Shown piece after piece: positions 45,002 through 55,876 of a DNA stretch of 64,000 bases; the stretch's first letter is position 1; each line of letters starts with the position of its first letter. The stretch lies in assembly GCA_033439685.1 (NCBI GenBank), contig JAUEDM010000002.1:1240001-1304000 (forward strand). The letters are read 5' to 3'. The DNA is from Apodospora peruviana (lineage: Eukaryota > Ascomycota > Sordariomycetes > Sordariales > Lasiosphaeriaceae). The notes below the pieces were generated by a model. The model had not been told where the DNA came from. It made no database searches and saw only the letters and a program-made list of their open reading frames with translations. The position numbers and the translations under genes are program-made.

Positions 45002-45660
45002 TTACCTGCATCCGTTTGAAGAAAACTTCATCACCAGCACACGCCCAGAACGACAGCCGATAGCGACTGTTGATCTCGCTACAGCCGAATTCGCCGCTCG
45101 ATGCTCCGGAGGTAACCAAAGCATCCTCTTTTCGTCTTTCACAATCCATACACCATCCGTGCTCATACCGGAACCAGAGTGGTTAACACCTCGTGCAGCA
45201 GCCTCAGTCGACTGACTATCGATAGCAGGTGGTAGAGCCGGCAGGCTCAAGTTTAGAAGTCCAATATCGGTAAAGAGGCGAGAGCTGGTCATCGGATCGA
45301 ATGAAAGGTGGGCAATTGCCAGGCCAACGTCGAGCGTCTGCATGCATGCGCCCGCTTCCACATCCCATACCTTGACTGTCTCGTCGTCTGAGCCCGACGC
45401 GAAACGCGGCCATCTGCAGAGCGGGCGACCGAGCTCACCGAGCTGCTATGGCCCACGAGAGTCTGCCAGAAGTGTGTGTCGATCCGCCTTGCACTCGTCG
45501 AGGGCATCAATGATGAGGATCGCTCTCTCCAGGCTCAGGTCGTCTAGCATGGCCGCAAGCATCTTCGATAGGGCTTCCCAGGCATTCCCGTCCTCGAAAA
45601 AGCTGCCTGCCCGTATGGTCGTGCCTCTGGTAGATGGGAAGTGTAGTGACCATGTGCGTT
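45002..45660 (-). pseudogene. NACHT-WD40 NLR remnant with collapsed middle
   Basis: Going down the minus strand, a NACHT segment with the Walker B motif is read first: EDGNAWEALSKMLAAMLDDL, then ERAILIIDALDECKADRHTLL (Walker B near 45,491-45,520). Within a few codons and in another frame comes a WD40 blade (WQTLVGHSSSVSSV, SADGR). After one more frame change come the last blade and tail: FASGSDDETVKVWDVEAGAC, then the C-terminal region ending about 45,002 (STDGVWIVKDEKRMLWLPPE, IGCRSGRVLVMKF). Such tails are typical of fungal HET-E/HET-D-like NWD proteins. The P-loop end, the rest of NACHT and most WD repeats are missing, consistent with deletion between similar repeats. The gene is not functional as it stands. 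Confidence 0.7.
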
Positions 45661-46612
45661 ACTTTGAATAATAAGATCGCAATTAAGGTCTTCAATCCAT
45701 CGTCGCAGAAACAGGGGCTTAATTAGACCTGACCATCTATGCAGGTGTGTCTAGCGAGCTTGCGGCTAAACAGGCCGATATCGGATTCATTGGACCGCGA
45801 AATATTGGCGGCACCAGATTACGCAAAACGGTGTGGGAGCTTCGTTTTGTTAATGACCAGGGTAACTAAAACGGTGGGGCAGTGGCTAGGCCCTGGTTCG
45901 TTGTCCTCCAACAACGGAGTTTGGTGGCTCCATTTCTGGAGGCACATGGCGCCAAAAAGTGCAGACATTGAACTTCGCTGAAGAGCTTGACGGGATCCCG
46001 AGCTTTCCACTATCTATGGCCGTACGTGAAAGATCATGCGAGGAGTTCTGTTTATAAATAAGGAAAAGGGGGATTCGTCGAGTGCTTGGAGTGTTCCTGC
46101 TGCTTCCAACTTCGACTGCCGTTCCTGGGGCCGTGAGCCCGCCTAACCTGTAGTAGTCAATCCTTTAATAGGTAGACATTACTAAAAATCATGCTCTGTG
46201 TTGAGACTCTTCTCTGTGGCAGGATACTGCTTCTTTCCTGGTTATTCGAAGACGATGTGTTTATTAAGTGCCCCTTCCAGTCTCGACTTCAAGTTACTTA
46301 CACAAGAAGAAGTCACCCTAACCCTGGTCAGTGCCCCTGCAGTGCCAGTGAGATTCGTCAGGAAGGATCGACGTCACCGCCAAAACGAGGGGCAGCTTGC
46401 ACGAAGAGAGAGCTGAGAGGCAGCTAATACAGTGGACATCTGTTGAGTGAAGTGTCTTGATCTCGGTTTTGCATCCCGACAAACATCTCACCGACACGAA
46501 ACCCGCATTTATATCGACATCAAATATTTGCTCAACAATCGACCTTCACTGTCTGTCATCAATTCCACAAAACAACCACACCAACCCAGCCTCAAGCCCT
46601 CAACCGACAATA
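45661..46612. other. Right edge of accessory island / promoter of DLH gene
   Basis: No gene is supported. Frames of 60-80 codons occur on both strands without domains. The right end (from about 46,440) is the 5' leader of the dienelactone hydrolase gene. Confidence 0.5.
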
Positions 46613-47790
46613 ATGGCCGAACCACAGGTAGCTACCAGAGCTCCCGAGAGCGATGCACAGGAGAGTACATCGACGGCGGCGGCCAATGCTCCTCCTGTAG
46701 CTGCTTCTCCGGCGACGACGGCAGCGACAGGCTTGAGTGATCACTGTACTACAGACAGACCCGCGCCGGCCGGAGTATCCTCGACAGGCGAAATCACTAA
46801 GCTTGCCAACGTCGACGTAAGTCCCTTTACTTCCTTCCTCAACTCCCTTCAGGGGGGGCAAACTAATCAATTCAAGTAAAATAGGTCTACATCTCCAAAC
46901 CAACCGACTACCCACATACCCCGTCCAAATTGTTGCTGCTGCTCACAAATGGCACCGGCGTGACAAGCATCAACAACCAGCTGCAGGCCGACCGCTTCGC
47001 GACCGAAGGCTACGTGGTGATCATGCCCGACTTATTTGACGGCGACCCGGCCCCCAACTCCAGGACCGGCATAGACGTTCCTTCCGCTGGCGAGACTTCT
47101 TCTTTCTTGGATACATTCAAGATCAAGGCGGCGGAGGCGGCCAAGAGTTTTCTGATTGACATGTGGCTGGCCCGGCATACCGAGGAGAAGGTCATGCCCC
47201 TCCTGCACAAGGTGATGGATGCCTGCCGGGACGAGTTCGCCGACGCGATTTCTACCGGTGACGGCATCTACGCGGTGGGATACTGTTTTGGCGGGAAATA
47301 TATTCTGCTGCTTGCAGCGGAGAGAGCCGTGAAGCCGGAAGGAGGCGGCGGGATGCCTTGGTCTGCTAAGAGTGAGACTGGTGGTGGTGCTGCCGAGGCC
47401 CAGAACCCAAAGACGGAAGGGCCGTATATTCGCGCGGGTGCTCTGGCGCACGCGACGCTTGTTTCGAAAACCGATTTTGAGGGACTGAAGGTGCCGGTTA
47501 GTGTCGTTTCGGTGGAGGACGACCCTATGTTTCCGGACGATGTTAGGAAATTTGGCGAGGATTACATGGTCAACCATAATGTTGAGCACGAGGTGCAGGT
47601 TTATCCCGGTGTTCCGCATGGTGAGTCTTTTCCTCCGTTATGCCTGGGCTGGTTTCGAGAGGGCGATAATGGGCTAATAAACTGTGATTTTGAAGGGTTC
47701 GCGGTGGTGGGAGAGTATGACGATGAGAATTTCAAATCTGCGCAGGCGGCGGCGTTTGATCAGATGCTGAAATGGATCAAGGAACACTAG
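46613..47790 (+). CDS. Dienelactone hydrolase family protein
   Basis: Exons are 46613-46816, 46885-47620 and 47696-47790, about 344 aa. Splicing is clear (ANVD|VYISKP; VPHG|FAVVGEY). The alpha/beta-hydrolase triad of the DLH family is visible: Cys in GYCFGGKY, Asp in SVEDDPMFP and His in VPHGF. The front part DVYISKPTDYPHTPSKLLLLLTNGTG then FATEGYVVIMPDLFDGDP is typical of fungal members. An Ala/Ser/Thr-rich N-terminal extension of about 40 residues and a Gly-rich insert (KPEGGGGMPW…GGGAAEAQ) make it longer than the usual 240-260 aa. DLH enzymes cleave dienelactones in aromatic breakdown. The fungal paralogues have mostly unknown substrates. It is convergent with the next gene. Confidence 0.85.
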
Positions 47791-48111
47791 AGGGGTTAGT
47801 GAGAGGGTTACTTGAGATTATGGCGTTTTCTTGGGATGCGATGGCTGTTTGCCACCTACTGGACGATTGATCCATGAGGTTATGGTATTCTTACCTATCT
47901 TTCTTTTGTTGTTACTATCATGATATGGGTTGACGACAGGCAGGCAGGCGAGTTTAGTCTTGTTTTGTTATTGGATTCTTGCGTGTTTTTAAGGCGCTAT
48001 ATTTCCTTTATAGGGAATGCCGAGAACGGGAAAACCTCAAGGAATCAAAGTCGTCTCCAATGACAAATCCCAAATATCCCTTACAGAGACACGCTATCGC
48101 TTATGAAAAGA
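47791..48111. other. Convergent 3' spacer
   Basis: A 321-bp region between convergent genes, AT-rich, with a GGCAGGCAGGCGAG run near 47,940. No gene is seen. Confidence 0.6.
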
Positions 48112-49214
48112 TCATGAGATAGTACAAATAATCTTCTCCATAGTCTTGTTCGCCTCGAGCAGCTCATGCGCCTTCACGATATCCTCCCACGGCAAGACAG
48201 TATCGACAAACACTTTTAGTTTCCCCGTCTCGAAGTGTGGCAGGTACTCCTCCAGCTTGTCGCGCAGCCGGCCCTGGTACTCCTCGTCACGCGCCCGCAG
48301 CGTGCTCCCCTCAACTCTCGCGGCTTTGTACAGCAACTTGCCGATGTTGAGGTCCTTGACAACGGACCCACTCATGAGGCCCAGCAGAGCGATGCGGCCC
48401 TCGCGGGCGATGGCGTCGAGGTTCTTTTGGAAGTAGTCGGCGCCGATGAAGTCGACGATCAGATCGGCGCCCCTTTCGTTGGTGGCTGTCAAGATCTCTT
48501 TGGACCAGTCCTCAGTTTTGTAATTGAGGGCTTTTGTGGCGCCGAGTTGTGTTTCGATGAAGGTGCACTTGTCGGCTGTGCCGGCGGTCGCGAATATGGG
48601 CGCCGACGTGGCGAGCCGAGAGAGCTGGATACCTGCTATCGAGACGCCCGATGCGCCTGCGTGCCAGAGTATCGAGCTGTCGCTTCTGTGAAAGCGTTGA
48701 TGGGCGGATATGTCTAGCACAAAATGGAGGGCTTGGGTGGCGGTGATCCAGGTCTCGGGGATGCCTGCGCTTTGCTCAAAGGTTAGGAAGGAGGGCTTGT
48801 GCAGGAGCATGCGCGTCGAGACGGCGATGTACTCGGCGTAGGCGCCGCCGTAGGCGAGGCCGAATACTGCGTCACCCGACTTGAAGGGGACGCCTTCGGC
48901 GTCGGTTTGCGGAGAGGTCGGGTTGGGGCCGAACGAGTCAATTATGCCGGAGAACTCGACGCCCAGGGTCGAGGGTGCTTGCGGCGGGAGGGGATAGTGG
49001 CCCTCGCGCTGGATGAGGTCCATCCTGTTGAGGCCGAAGGCTTTGATCCGTACCAGGGCCTGGCCTGGCGCTGGGACTGGGATGGGCGTGGAGGGGTTGA
49101 TGAAGAGGGATGAGGCTGGTCCTCGGCCATTTTTAATGTCTTTGATGGAGTTTAGTATGTGATACTAGCATGTGGTTGTGTTAACTGACCGACTGCTTTC
49201 ATGACTTTTGCCAT
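48112..49214 (-). CDS. NADPH:quinone oxidoreductase, zinc-free MDR (PIG3-like)
   Basis: Exons are 49,214-49,190 and 49,139-48,112, 350 aa. Exon 1 codes only MAKVMKAV plus one base. The 50-nt intron (GTCAGT…TACTAAAC…AAAG) joins V|DIKNGRG, giving the usual MKAVDI start of medium-chain dehydrogenases. An N-terminal GroES-like domain (ALVRIKAFGLNRMDL, GVEFSGII) lacks zinc ligands. The Rossmann part has AGASGVSIAGIQL, GADLIVDFIGADYF and GRIALLGLMSG. The closest family is the PIG3/TP53I3 or quinone reductase group, which uses NADPH to reduce quinones or enals. The substrate is not predictable from sequence. It is cytosolic, with no targeting signal. Confidence 0.88.
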
Positions 49215-52200
49215 CTTTGGAGAGATGTTTGTTGACTATGGTTTGTGAGAGTCTTTGGTCTCTTTTGGTTTATCAGATGGTATAAGGTACGTAGTTAATT
49301 GGATGAATTGATACAACACTGGAGTATTGAGATCGCAAGCTTTATTCAGTGAGAGTACGTTCTGTGCCTCCAATATATATGTAAAGAACAAAATAAAATA
49401 AAAAGAATGTTCGGTATAATCACAAAATCCAATCAGAGATAAGCTGTGGTGATCAAGGGAATGAAGTGCCTTGAAACCTATCTGGGTAAATATAGCGCCG
49501 ATATCTCTTTCAAAGCGCGGGGGAATTCAATGACGTTTTCCGTCTAACGGCCCGGTAGCCTCGGCCTGTCCAACCCTACTCCTGCGCGGGAACGATCGGC
49601 CGGCTGCAAGACTTTGCCCGGTCCGCCACGTTGGGAGTCGGCCGGCATTCATCTCTGGAATTCCAACCAGTGAAACGGCAGGACGAACTTAACCGAGTGC
49701 GAGTGCGAACGCGGGAGATGCTGTGGTTCTGGAAGCATGGGAGCGGGAGAGATGTCGCGGAACGGCGCGCAAAGAGACACGGACGAAATCCGGGACCGAC
49801 CACATTCCAAGCAATGGCGTGCCCAGAGCCAATGTTAAATCCGAAGGTTTCTTCAAAGGCGGATAGCGAGAGAGTTAGATATTAATCATTATTGACTGAA
49901 AGATATTTCCTCTTTCTCCGCTGATTTTCAGGAATCCGACTGGATTGAGAGTAGACATTCGTATCAAGCATCCAGTCCCGGACTATTGAAGATGGAATAG
50001 TTCTCAATCAAATGGTCAAGTCGCTGTTCGACTGAAAAGGGGTAGATAGGGGTTTGATGGTCAGCAACTACGCGATAGAGCTCAGATCATGGCGTGTCTC
50101 GACCATGACCAAACACGACGATGACGCGAGACTCGGACCTGTTTGCCGAGAGAAGTTACAGGGTTGGTGGGGGCCGGCGCGTTGTTTATATAAACGTCGG
50201 CCATGCAACAAGGTAATCTCGCTGTGGAAATTACACCCACCCTCAGCAGCAACCTCGCACACTCCCCGCAGCTGATACGACTATCATCAGAACAAACATG
50301 GTTCCGGATACGCGTTCGGTCACTCATCGGTAATGGCAATCCGAAAGCAGGATTCTTGCCTTTTGTCTTCGTAATTTGTAGATCGACATGCAATTCTTCA
50401 AAAGCAGTGAACATTTAAGGGAAAGAAGACCGGGCTCTCCTTTCCCCCGAATTGATAACTGGCGGAAGAGGCTGACTCTTGAAACCGGAGATCATCTCTT
50501 GTGGGCAGCCGGGGCTCTTGAGAGTCGGTGGGAGTCCGGGAAGACCCATGGAAGGCTAGGAGAAAGATGCCCAGAGGGTTCGGCGGAGCCGTTCCGCTTG
50601 AGAATCTTGATCGATCCGGATCCGCAGACAGACCCCATCCGGCCGCCCGTCGTCTGGGGGATGGACGGATATCGTGGTATGATGGTACGTATGATAGTGG
50701 AATATTCCGTAGAAATAAACAGGGAAATTATGCGGACTTTATAATGCGAGCAGGCAACGCAGGTGGGTTGTTGATCAGCACTCATTGGAAAATGCTTGTT
50801 GATCAAGAGAAAATGCCGGAACACGAGAAAATGTTTCCCAAAATAGACCATGATTCTTTTGACACCGGATACCACGTTTCGTTCGCCGTCGCCACGCTTG
50901 CTCGGGGCTTGCCAAACTCGGGGGGGAGGGGGGGGGGTTTATAGTGTATCCCCGAACGAATTCAATGAATGTCCGAATCTTCTTGCTCTAGAACTGGAAT
51001 CCGTGATGGAGCACAATGGATGCATCCTGCGATAGCCCGTAGGCGTGAGCACTCACTGTAAAATCTCATCACTATTGACAGAGCTAGTCTGGTCTTGGTA
51101 GGTCTCCGGTTGGGCCTGGGCAATTTAGCGGTGTTTTGCCGCGCTTCTCCACGTGGACTGATTCTGATAAACCGTGTCTGCACATTCCCGTCCGACCACC
51201 ATTTCGCCATATGCAGGTACCGTTCTGTTCCAAGATCCTGGTCCACCTTCATCGAAGCCACATTTTTCTTCTCAAAAAAATTCTCGACTTCTTTCCGTCG
51301 CCTCCGGAAATCTCAGTTGCCCTCAACCGCTCCAAAGGTCAATTAGCTGACTCGAAGCTACCTAGGAACTCCTATCGTCGGCCAACCGACTGTAGTTTCA
51401 GACGGGATTAATTTAGTGACGGCGACGAATCCCATGGATCCGTTGTGGTGCGTCGCCGTCGGCCTTTCCCTGGATGTGCCTGGACTCTGCTGCCCCATGC
51501 AGACACCCGAGACGGATGGACTGGGGTGTGCCTTCCAGTGGCCATGACCTCAGGAAATTATCGGCCCCCTATCCAATTAACTGGCACCTGCCATTTGGCC
51601 TGCCATCGATCTTCGCTTTCCAGGAACCGAAGGAAGTGAGTCGCCCGTCGACCAATCCCCGCCGTGGGCTCACCACCTTTACGACTTGCAGATCCACACG
51701 CCCCTTTTCCACCACCCCAGTCACCCTTACCGTACACAGTGCACCATCGTGTACCTGCTTTTGCTACCCGCTGCAGACCCTCGTCGCCGCTTCCTCCGCT
51801 GAGGGAGACGCCCTGCTTAGGGCTCATTTGGCAACTGCTAGCGACCGAAAATAAGATAATGCTGCTGCAAAGTTGCTGCTGGACACAGTGGGAAATATGG
51901 GGCAGCAACGCACTCCAAGATTGTCCCAGTAGCTAGCGCCATGCTTCTTCGCTGTAATGCTGGGCGTGGGAAATGGGAAATGGCTCCCCTCTCCCCCTGG
52001 TTCATGGGGCCATGGAGCCCTTTTCTTTAGCTCGATATATAACGCTCAACGGTCCACGAGCGGTGTCCCCGTTTTCTTCTTTCCTTTCTTCACCCACCAC
52101 ACGCTCTCTACAGAACCAACCCTGACTTTTAGTCAATTTCACTCGTTTTTTACGATCAAATCGCAAACCTAGAGCCTCACACCCTTCCAACTCTTCAAAC

Positions 52201-52261
52201 TTGCCTCCTCAGGAACATACTCTTTGAGTACATAGTTTAATACCCGACCAGATCAGTCAAA
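49215..52261. other. Long intergenic region upstream of ccg-6-like gene
   Basis: About 3 kb with no convincing coding frame. Features are a TATATAAA box at about 50,187 with no recognisable gene downstream, a G-rich GGGGGGGAGGGGGGGG run at about 50,921, and a pyrimidine-rich leader from 52,060 on. The length suits a strongly regulated promoter. Confidence 0.45.
52036..52042 (+). promoter_or_regulatory. TATA box (TATATAA) of ccg-6-like gene
   Basis: TATATAA lies about 220 bp upstream of the ATG, followed by a CT-rich leader. It fits a highly expressed wall-protein gene. Confidence 0.55.
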
Positions 52262-52940
52262 ATGAAGTTCTCTGCTGCTGCCGTCCTTGCTGCCGTTGCC
52301 GGCGCCCACGCCTGGAGCAACGTGACCTACACCACCGAGGTTGTCACCGCTGTCACCACCTACTGCCCGTACGCCACCGAGATCACCTATGGCGGCTCCA
52401 CCTACACTGTCACTGAGGTATGCTGGGCTCTTTTTTGTGGGGGAAAACTGTGGAAAGACGATCGGATGAGGCTGTGGGAGAAACCAACGAGGAGACTCCA
52501 AATTGGGCATTTCAACCAGACCATCCGGAAATCTGATTCACGCCCCCTTCAAGCTCTGTCAAACAAATAGCTAACTCTGGATACCAGGCCACCACCTTGA
52601 CCATCACCGACTGCCCGTGCACTGTCACCAAGCCGGTCACCACCTACTCGTCAGTCGTCTGCAACACCTGGTGCGTTCCTCAGGCGAAAGCAAAATAGCA
52701 AATAGCTGGAAGCAACGGGTCCCCCTTTTCTGTCTCAGTTAGCTAACGGTTCGAAACAGCGCTCCTCCGGCCTACGTCAACAGCACCGCCCCTGCCTACC
52801 CCACCGGCACCGGCGCCGTCAGCGTTCCCCCGACTTCGTACCCCACCACCTCCTCGCTTCCCACCGCTGGTGCCGGCAAGGTCGCTGCCCTCTCCGGCGC
52901 TGGCCTCGCTGGTCTCCTCGGTGTTGCTCTGCTCCTTTAA
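52262..52940 (+). CDS. ccg-6: CCG-6-like small GPI-anchored wall protein
   Basis: Exons are 52262-52417, 52588-52670 and 52760-52940, 139 aa. Splicing gives TYTVTE|ATTLTITDCPCTVTK and VCNTC|APPAYVNST. The signal peptide is MKFSAAAVLAAVAGAHA, followed by a short Cys/Thr-rich domain (WSNVTYTTEVVTAVTTYCP). A Pro/Thr stalk precedes the C-terminal AGKVAALSGAGLAGLLGVAL, a classic GPI-attachment tail. The whole matches the Neurospora clock-controlled protein CCG-6 in length and layout. In Neurospora the transcript is controlled by the circadian clock and light. The protein is thought to be wall-associated, with unknown function. Clock control here is inferred from homology only. Confidence 0.85.
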
Positions 52941-55876
52941 ATTCGTTCATACCCCTTTTTGAAACTCGAATGAATGGATAGGAGAACGCCGGCCCGCTCT
53001 CTTCACGCCTACGTTTTTCGCGCAAGAGAAAGCCACACCTCTTGACGGTCATGCACGCACCTCTTATTCGTGTCGATAATAGTTAATCTTATTCGTGTGT
53101 TGTGTGGGTGGAGTGCACCTCTGCACATACACCATGATATGATGGTTGTTGATAAAGTCACTTTGTTGGATGAAGCTGTTCTGGGCGGTGTTTGGATGGT
53201 GTGGTCCCGTCTTGTGTGTGGCTTTTGGGGGTGCGGGAGAGCGGGTTGGATGGGCAGATGATGGGAAACTATAGTTCCAGGGACGGTTGTTAGAACTGGA
53301 AGAGGAGAACAAAGACAATGCAGAGATTCACCTGTTTTACGTTCAGACCTGTTTTTCTTTTTGCTTGAGGATTGGGATCTGATGGATAGGGGTTGTCTTT
53401 GTGACAAGAAGAGAGCAATGACGACCAACTTGTTTAGGGACGGTCGAAGTTGGTTATCATGTCTTTATAAAACCAGGGGCGATGGGATGTGTCCGTTTTT
53501 GGGGGACAGAGAGAAGAAACTTCGGGAGAGGGATAAGGGAAAAGCGATGCTTCCTGGGTGATTGGGGGAGGGAGGAATCTGTCTGGCGCGGAACAAGAGG
53601 ATATCACTTGTCCAAGCGACGAGGTTTTTGTCTCGCTCTTTTGGATGGGATGTGCATCTTTTCTCTCTTACTTTGCCTGGATCTTCTGCTCTCTTTGGTA
53701 TCTCGAAAGACGAAATATAATAAACACTTTCTATCCTCACTTTTGATGCTCACCTCTTCACCATTGTGTGCTGTTATTTATCTCATATGTGAACGAATAA
53801 ATATGGACAAGTCGATAGATCTACCTAGGAATTAGGCAGCTCTTATACGTATATAGGTAATCTTTGAATTAAATGATATACCATCGGTAGCTGGCTACGA
53901 GGAGAAATGACATCGGCTTAGTAAATCGCGAGTAGAGCTTGAAAGACAGCGGGAGAACCCATGGAGATAGAGTCATTTTTGGCTTTCACTTACCAGTCCT
54001 CAGTAAAACTCAGTGGCTTTCGCCAGCTTCAAAACTGCAAACAATTGGCAGAAGACACGGAAACTCTCCCTAAAAAAAACCTGGGAACGCTGCAAATGTG
54101 ACTTTATCCAGTCCCGTTCCCCAGATCTGTCCCGTCCTCGCTGCCGCAGCTGCTTCCGCGGTCCTGCAGCAAGATACCGAAAATCACATCATATCACGCC
54201 AAAGTAAAACTTAACTCTCACTTATACGGGTTACAGGCGACCATCTATATGCACGACAATCTCTCCAACAGTTTGGGTAGCAACATCATGGAGAGTGAAC
54301 TTTTGGACCCTGAATCTTGAAGTGAAGCGTTCACACCCATTGCGATGAAGCTTCCCCCGCGCTTGATCGCCAGCGCCACCGTGAATCAGAAGGTACCAGG
54401 TTCACCTCTCTGCCTGTTGGAAGTGATTTCTTACAAAACCGAATACTATCGGAATGATGGGTCCAAAGCGAGAAATAAATGATATATCAATAGTTTTGGT
54501 CGCTCGAGATGAGATGAGGTGAGAAAAGGGGGGTGTGCGTCTGAATAACTCGTAAATTCTCATCACATTACGATCCGTCTCTTCCGGGTCCATTCAGCAT
54601 CCTTCTCCTTAATTTACAAAGTCCGGTCCATTCCTCGCTCGCTGCGTCATTTTGATACTGCTTTGGACGACCCGTACGGATATTATTGGGCCAACGAATG
54701 GACCGAGTAAAACAATCGAAGGATAAAAAACAAACTCAAAAGTAATCTGGAGGAAGAGGCGCAGGACAGTTGACGGTGAGCCAAGGGACGGGTGGGCGTG
54801 AAACTAATGCAGGTACGAGATGGCTGATGCGCTGTTGCTGTTGCTGCTTCTTCTTGGTCCGTGTGCGAGCCGTGCGAACAGAGTGTGTGTGTGTGTAGGA
54901 AGGAGTAATAAGCGAGATTGCGCCGCTGCTGGTCAACTTGTGACAAGCTTGAACCAAAGAGAAGGAAAGAGCGGACGACCGACCTAGTCCTGTGACATGA
55001 CCGCTCGCCGCTCTGTGCACAGCTCTGTTCGCTGGAGTCAAGCGGGCTGCGGCGTCGAGCTGTTTTACCAAGAGAGGGAGGTTTGTTTGGTTGTGATCCG
55101 TGCCCACAATTACTGGTAGTTGAATATGATGGGATAGAATCCTATGTATCATGAGTTCATGACCAGATGAACTGCTGAGTAACTTTCTCTCTGTGCCACA
55201 TACCGGATTGTCGTTTTGGTGAAATGGCAAAAGGGAATTATGAACCTCTAGATTGGCAATGCGTAGAGGTCTCATTGGGTTGATGCTCATCCGGAACGAG
55301 AAGGTGGTTGATATGAGTTGTGAGGGTCTGTAAGTCATCGACAGCAGGAAGGGACATTTCATACAGCAACACCACGACTATTTACCACTCACCTTATTCT
55401 AGTTTGCTTGCCCTATGAATTTCTGGAAATATCAGAAAATATACCACGCCTTTGCTCGCTCCAAGTTGGATTCCTAGTCGGATGTTGAGGTCCCTCCAAT
55501 ATAACTGGCTCGCTCCTGACTTAAAGACAAGGGCAAGGACCCATCACGACACAGCGACGGCAGTCACGATCCAACCAACTTCCATCCCTCCGTCGGTTCT
55601 CGGCCGGATCTCAACGTCACGCGATGTATCGGCACAAACGCTTTGGGGTAAGGAAGGTGCCCCCGGGCCAATGGTTGCCTTCCCCGCGTTGACCCCCCGG
55701 ACACCAACGGTCGGGGTAGCGGAAGCGGATGCGGGGGAGCTTCCAGCTCTCTTATACCTCTACGGCCACATTCAGCTCGAATTCACTTCAATGAACGAAT
55801 GCACCTTCATGGTCGAAGTCGTCCTTACTTTACACACAATCTGGGTTGAGTGAGAACCACTCGGATATCCAACAAG
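52941..55876. other. Intergenic, no gene seen
   Basis: About 2.9 kb. A 208-codon minus-strand frame at 54,736-55,362 ends in low-complexity (KKKQQQQQ, from CTG/CTT repeats) and has no domain. It is not called. A short (GT)n tract is at about 54,884. The right end holds the promoter of the acyl-CoA synthetase gene. Confidence 0.5.

Noticed and set aside
50609..50614. GATCGA light-response-like motif upstream of the ccg-6-like gene
   Set aside because: A single 6-mer about 1.65 kb upstream is expected by chance in 3 kb; no cluster.
54736..55362. 208-codon minus-strand frame in the intergenic region before the acyl-CoA synthetase gene
   Set aside because: Ends in Lys/Gln homopolymers from simple repeats, has no domain and no splice partners.
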